Part shown: positions 62,443-64,000 of the stretch, piece after piece
Layout of the letters: every line of letters begins with the position of its first letter
Position numbering within the stretch: the first letter of the stretch is position 1
NCBI RefSeq assembly: GCF_900215145.1
Contig: NZ_OBDO01000006.1
Location: 248,001 to 312,000, forward strand
Direction of reading: 5' to 3'
DNA: 64,000 nucleotides
DNA from: Geodermatophilus sabuli
GTDB taxonomy: Bacteria > Actinomycetota > Actinomycetes > Mycobacteriales > Geodermatophilaceae
Notes under the pieces: model-generated
What the model was told of the DNA's origin: nothing
What the model saw: only the letters and a program-made list of their open reading frames with translations
Database searches by the model: none
Made by a program: the position numbers and the translations under genes

Positions 62443-62898
62443 GTGGTGACGGTGCTCGCCGGGTCGGCCGCGTCCGTGCTGGTCACCCTGGCCGTCCTGA
62501 CGGTGTGGGCGAGGGTCCGCTACGCCCGGGACCTGTCGTCCTTCCGCTGCCGTATCGGACCGCCGGCCGCAGGGTGGCGCCGGCAGCACGCACGATGGTG
62601 TCTGCGGTGCACGCGGGCCGCTTGGGTCAACGACGTGCTGGTGGTCCGCACCGGCGCCCTGCGGCTCTGGTTGGAACCGCTCCCTGTCGGCATCGCCCCG
62701 GACGTCACCGTCCGGACCCTCGGGCAGGGGGAGGTCCGGGGTCTGGGGGCGCGACCGGTCTCCCTGCGGTTCACCCTGCTCGGTTCTGGTGAGCTGGAGG
62801 TCGCCGTGGCCGCCGAGTGCGCCGACCGGCTGGTCGGCCCCTTCATCACCGCCGCCCTGTCCAAACTGCCGAACGCGCCCCGGGAGCACGGCAACTGA
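62443..62898 (+). CDS. DUF2550-like membrane-anchored protein (block copy B)
   Basis: A 151-residue paralog of 29341 with one N-terminal helix (AASVLVTLAVLTVWARVRYA), then FRCRIGPPAAGW, RQHARWCLRCTRAAWVNDVL and LRLWLEPLPVGIA. The GTG start at 62443 lies 11 bases after the previous stop. Function unknown. Confidence 0.72.
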   Translation: MVTVLAGSAASVLVTLAVLTVWARVRYARDLSSFRCRIGPPAAGWRRQHARWCLRCTRAAWVNDVLVVRTGALRLWLEPLPVGIAPDVTVRTLGQGEVRGLGARPVSLRFTLLGSGELEVAVAAECADRLVGPFITAALSKLPNAPREHGN

Positions 62899-63054
62899 GC
62901 CGCTCGTCACCCGACTCCCGGCCTCCCGGAGAGCAGTGCCATCACGCCCGCCGAGTACCGGCACATGGTGCCGTCGGGAGCTCATCCCGAACAGGCCGCC
63001 CCACGGTGCGGCGGCCGGCTGACCCGATGTCCGCTCGCTCGAGGAGGACCACCC

Positions 63055-63474
63055 ATGGGCTCTCCACCTCCCCCGGGCCGTACGCCGTCGGCGGCCTGGC
63101 AGAACTGGGCCTATGCCGGCGCCGGCATCATGGCGCTGATGGGCGTGTTCTGGGCACTGCTGGGGGTGGTCGCGCTGCTGGACGCCCACCACGTCACCGT
63201 CCGGACCAACGAGCTGCTCGTCCTGGAGAGCCACGTCGCGTGGGGCTGGGTGCACCTGATCGGCGGGCTGCTCGCGCTGACGGCCGGCGCCGGGATCCTG
63301 TGGGGCGGACACCGGTGGGCCCGGCGCGCGGCCGTCATCGTCGCGGTTCTCGGCGCCGTCGTGAACTTCGGCTTCCTGGCCGCATCGCCGGTGTGGTCGA
63401 CGAGCGTGATCGCGCTGGGCGTGGTGGCCGTCTACGCGCTGACGGTCCACGGCCGGGAGCTGGACGAGCGGTAG
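63055..63474 (+). CDS. Four-helix membrane protein, DUF7144-like (third member)
   Basis: A 139-residue membrane protein related to 26289 and 60271 but more diverged: WAYAGAGIMALMGVFWALLG, the loop LLVLESHVAWGWVHLIGG, and a last helix STSVIALGVVAVYALTVHG followed by RELDER. GAGGAGG precedes the ATG, and a half-site TCATCCC lies about 70 bases upstream (62982). A hairpin follows the stop. Confidence 0.8.
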   Translation: MGSPPPPGRTPSAAWQNWAYAGAGIMALMGVFWALLGVVALLDAHHVTVRTNELLVLESHVAWGWVHLIGGLLALTAGAGILWGGHRWARRAAVIVAVLGAVVNFGFLAASPVWSTSVIALGVVAVYALTVHGRELDER

Positions 63475-63547
63475 GCGCCGCCGTCCACGCGCCCGGGGAC
63501 CGCATCGGCGAGGTCGTCGACGGGGTGGCGGGTCCGGTGACCCCGAG

Positions 63548-63581
63548 CGACAGCCGGCCTCTCGCAGGAGGCCGGCTGTCG
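63548..63581. terminator. 14-bp hairpin between convergent genes
   Basis: CGACAGCCGGCCTC (63548-63561) pairs exactly with GAGGCCGGCTGTCG (63568-63581) around TCGCAG. It probably serves both flanking genes. Confidence 0.8.
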
Positions 63582-63623
63582 ACCGCGGGTCCGGCTGTGA
63601 CCTGCAGCGGCGTGGGCGCCGAC

Positions 63624-63989
63624 CTACGGGGTCCGCTGCTCCGGGACGACCTGGCCGCCGAGGGCGGCAGCACCGAGCACACCGCGCACGATGGCACCGG
63701 CCGCCGCGGTCACCCGCGCGCTCCCGACGACGGGGGCGATGGCGACCAGGACGGCCTGTGCCTTCTCCACCGTCAGACCGCCCTCCTCGGCGACGCCGAG
63801 GGTGATCAGGTAGGAGATCGGAGGCGCATCCATGGCCACGAGGGCGGCCAGTCGGACGAGCAGGTAGGTCTCGTCGTCGAGCCCCGACCGCTCCAGCGCG
63901 TCGAGGTTCATCTCGAGAAGCTGCTCGAGGACCGGGGCATCGCCGTCGGCGATGCGGTGGAGTGCGTTGTCCGGGGCGGTCTGCGTCAT
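63624..63989 (-). CDS. Carboxymuconolactone-decarboxylase-like helical protein
   Basis: A 121-residue helical protein whose middle (LDDETYLLVRLAALVAMDAP then SYLITLGVAEEGGLTVEKAQ) resembles CMD/AhpD-type folds. There is no cysteine pair, so peroxidase activity is not expected. GGAGGA precedes the ATG close to the window end. A tail-only relic of a second copy is at 31976. The function is uncertain. Confidence 0.65.
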   Translation of the reverse strand: MTQTAPDNALHRIADGDAPVLEQLLEMNLDALERSGLDDETYLLVRLAALVAMDAPPISYLITLGVAEEGGLTVEKAQAVLVAIAPVVGSARVTAAAGAIVRGVLGAAALGGQVVPEQRTP

Positions 63990-64000
63990 GGTTCCTCCTG

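Overview
The window is a high-GC (roughly 73-75 %) actinobacterial chromosome segment. Gene content, GTG starts and strong GGAGG-type ribosome binding sites fit the Geodermatophilaceae (Blastococcus, Geodermatophilus, Modestobacter) best; this taxonomic guess is inference from style, not from a marker gene. I see no rRNA, tRNA, CRISPR array or intact insertion sequence.

Region 1 (1-13.5 kb) is a methylglycine catabolism and folate cluster. It holds the end of sarcosine oxidase alpha (soxA, cut by the window edge), soxG, dimethylglycine oxidase, a methenyl-THF cyclohydrolase of the FTCD_C/FchA type, folD and folP. A divergent GntR regulator follows, then a second operon of sdaA, purU, folC and a pabB-pabC fusion. 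Demethylation of dimethylglycine and sarcosine loads one-carbon units on tetrahydrofolate. FolD, FchA and PurU can unload them as formate, and SdaA turns serine into pyruvate. FolP, FolC and PabBC add local folate synthesis. FolD has lost the lysine needed for cyclohydrolase activity, which would make the adjacent FchA essential for the route.

Region 2 (13.5-19.4 kb) holds a ThrE-type exporter, an amidase with a decayed copy of its own tail beside it, a PPOX-type flavin protein, a crotonase and a DMT-type membrane protein.

Region 3 (19.5-63.99 kb) is a long stress or dormancy-like island. It contains a large MalT-type LuxR regulator, two Rv1733c-type membrane proteins, several SHOCT proteins, DUF6325, DUF1269, HdeD-type and DUF2550 proteins, PPK2, a P-type cation ATPase, a GH15 glycosidase, YihY, a PAP2 phosphatase, two Abhydrolase_9-type proteins, SulP, a diacylglycerol-kinase-type protein, a CPA1 antiporter, a STAS protein, and AraC and LuxR regulators. 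The mix resembles the mycobacterial DosR regulon in gene content. A recurrent palindrome (TCATCC, short spacer, GGRTGA) sits about 35-90 nt upstream of at least ten of these genes and is the best candidate for a shared operator.

The island shows an internal block duplication. About 19.5-32 kb (copy A) and 59-64 kb (copy B) share gene order, strands and some intergenic sequence, with one or the other member decayed at several positions. Copy B begins with a relic of the LuxR gene end. Copy A ends with relics of the gene that closes copy B and of the GH15 gene. Other relics include a diacylglycerol-kinase tail and a frameshifted, internally deleted DUF2252 pseudogene.
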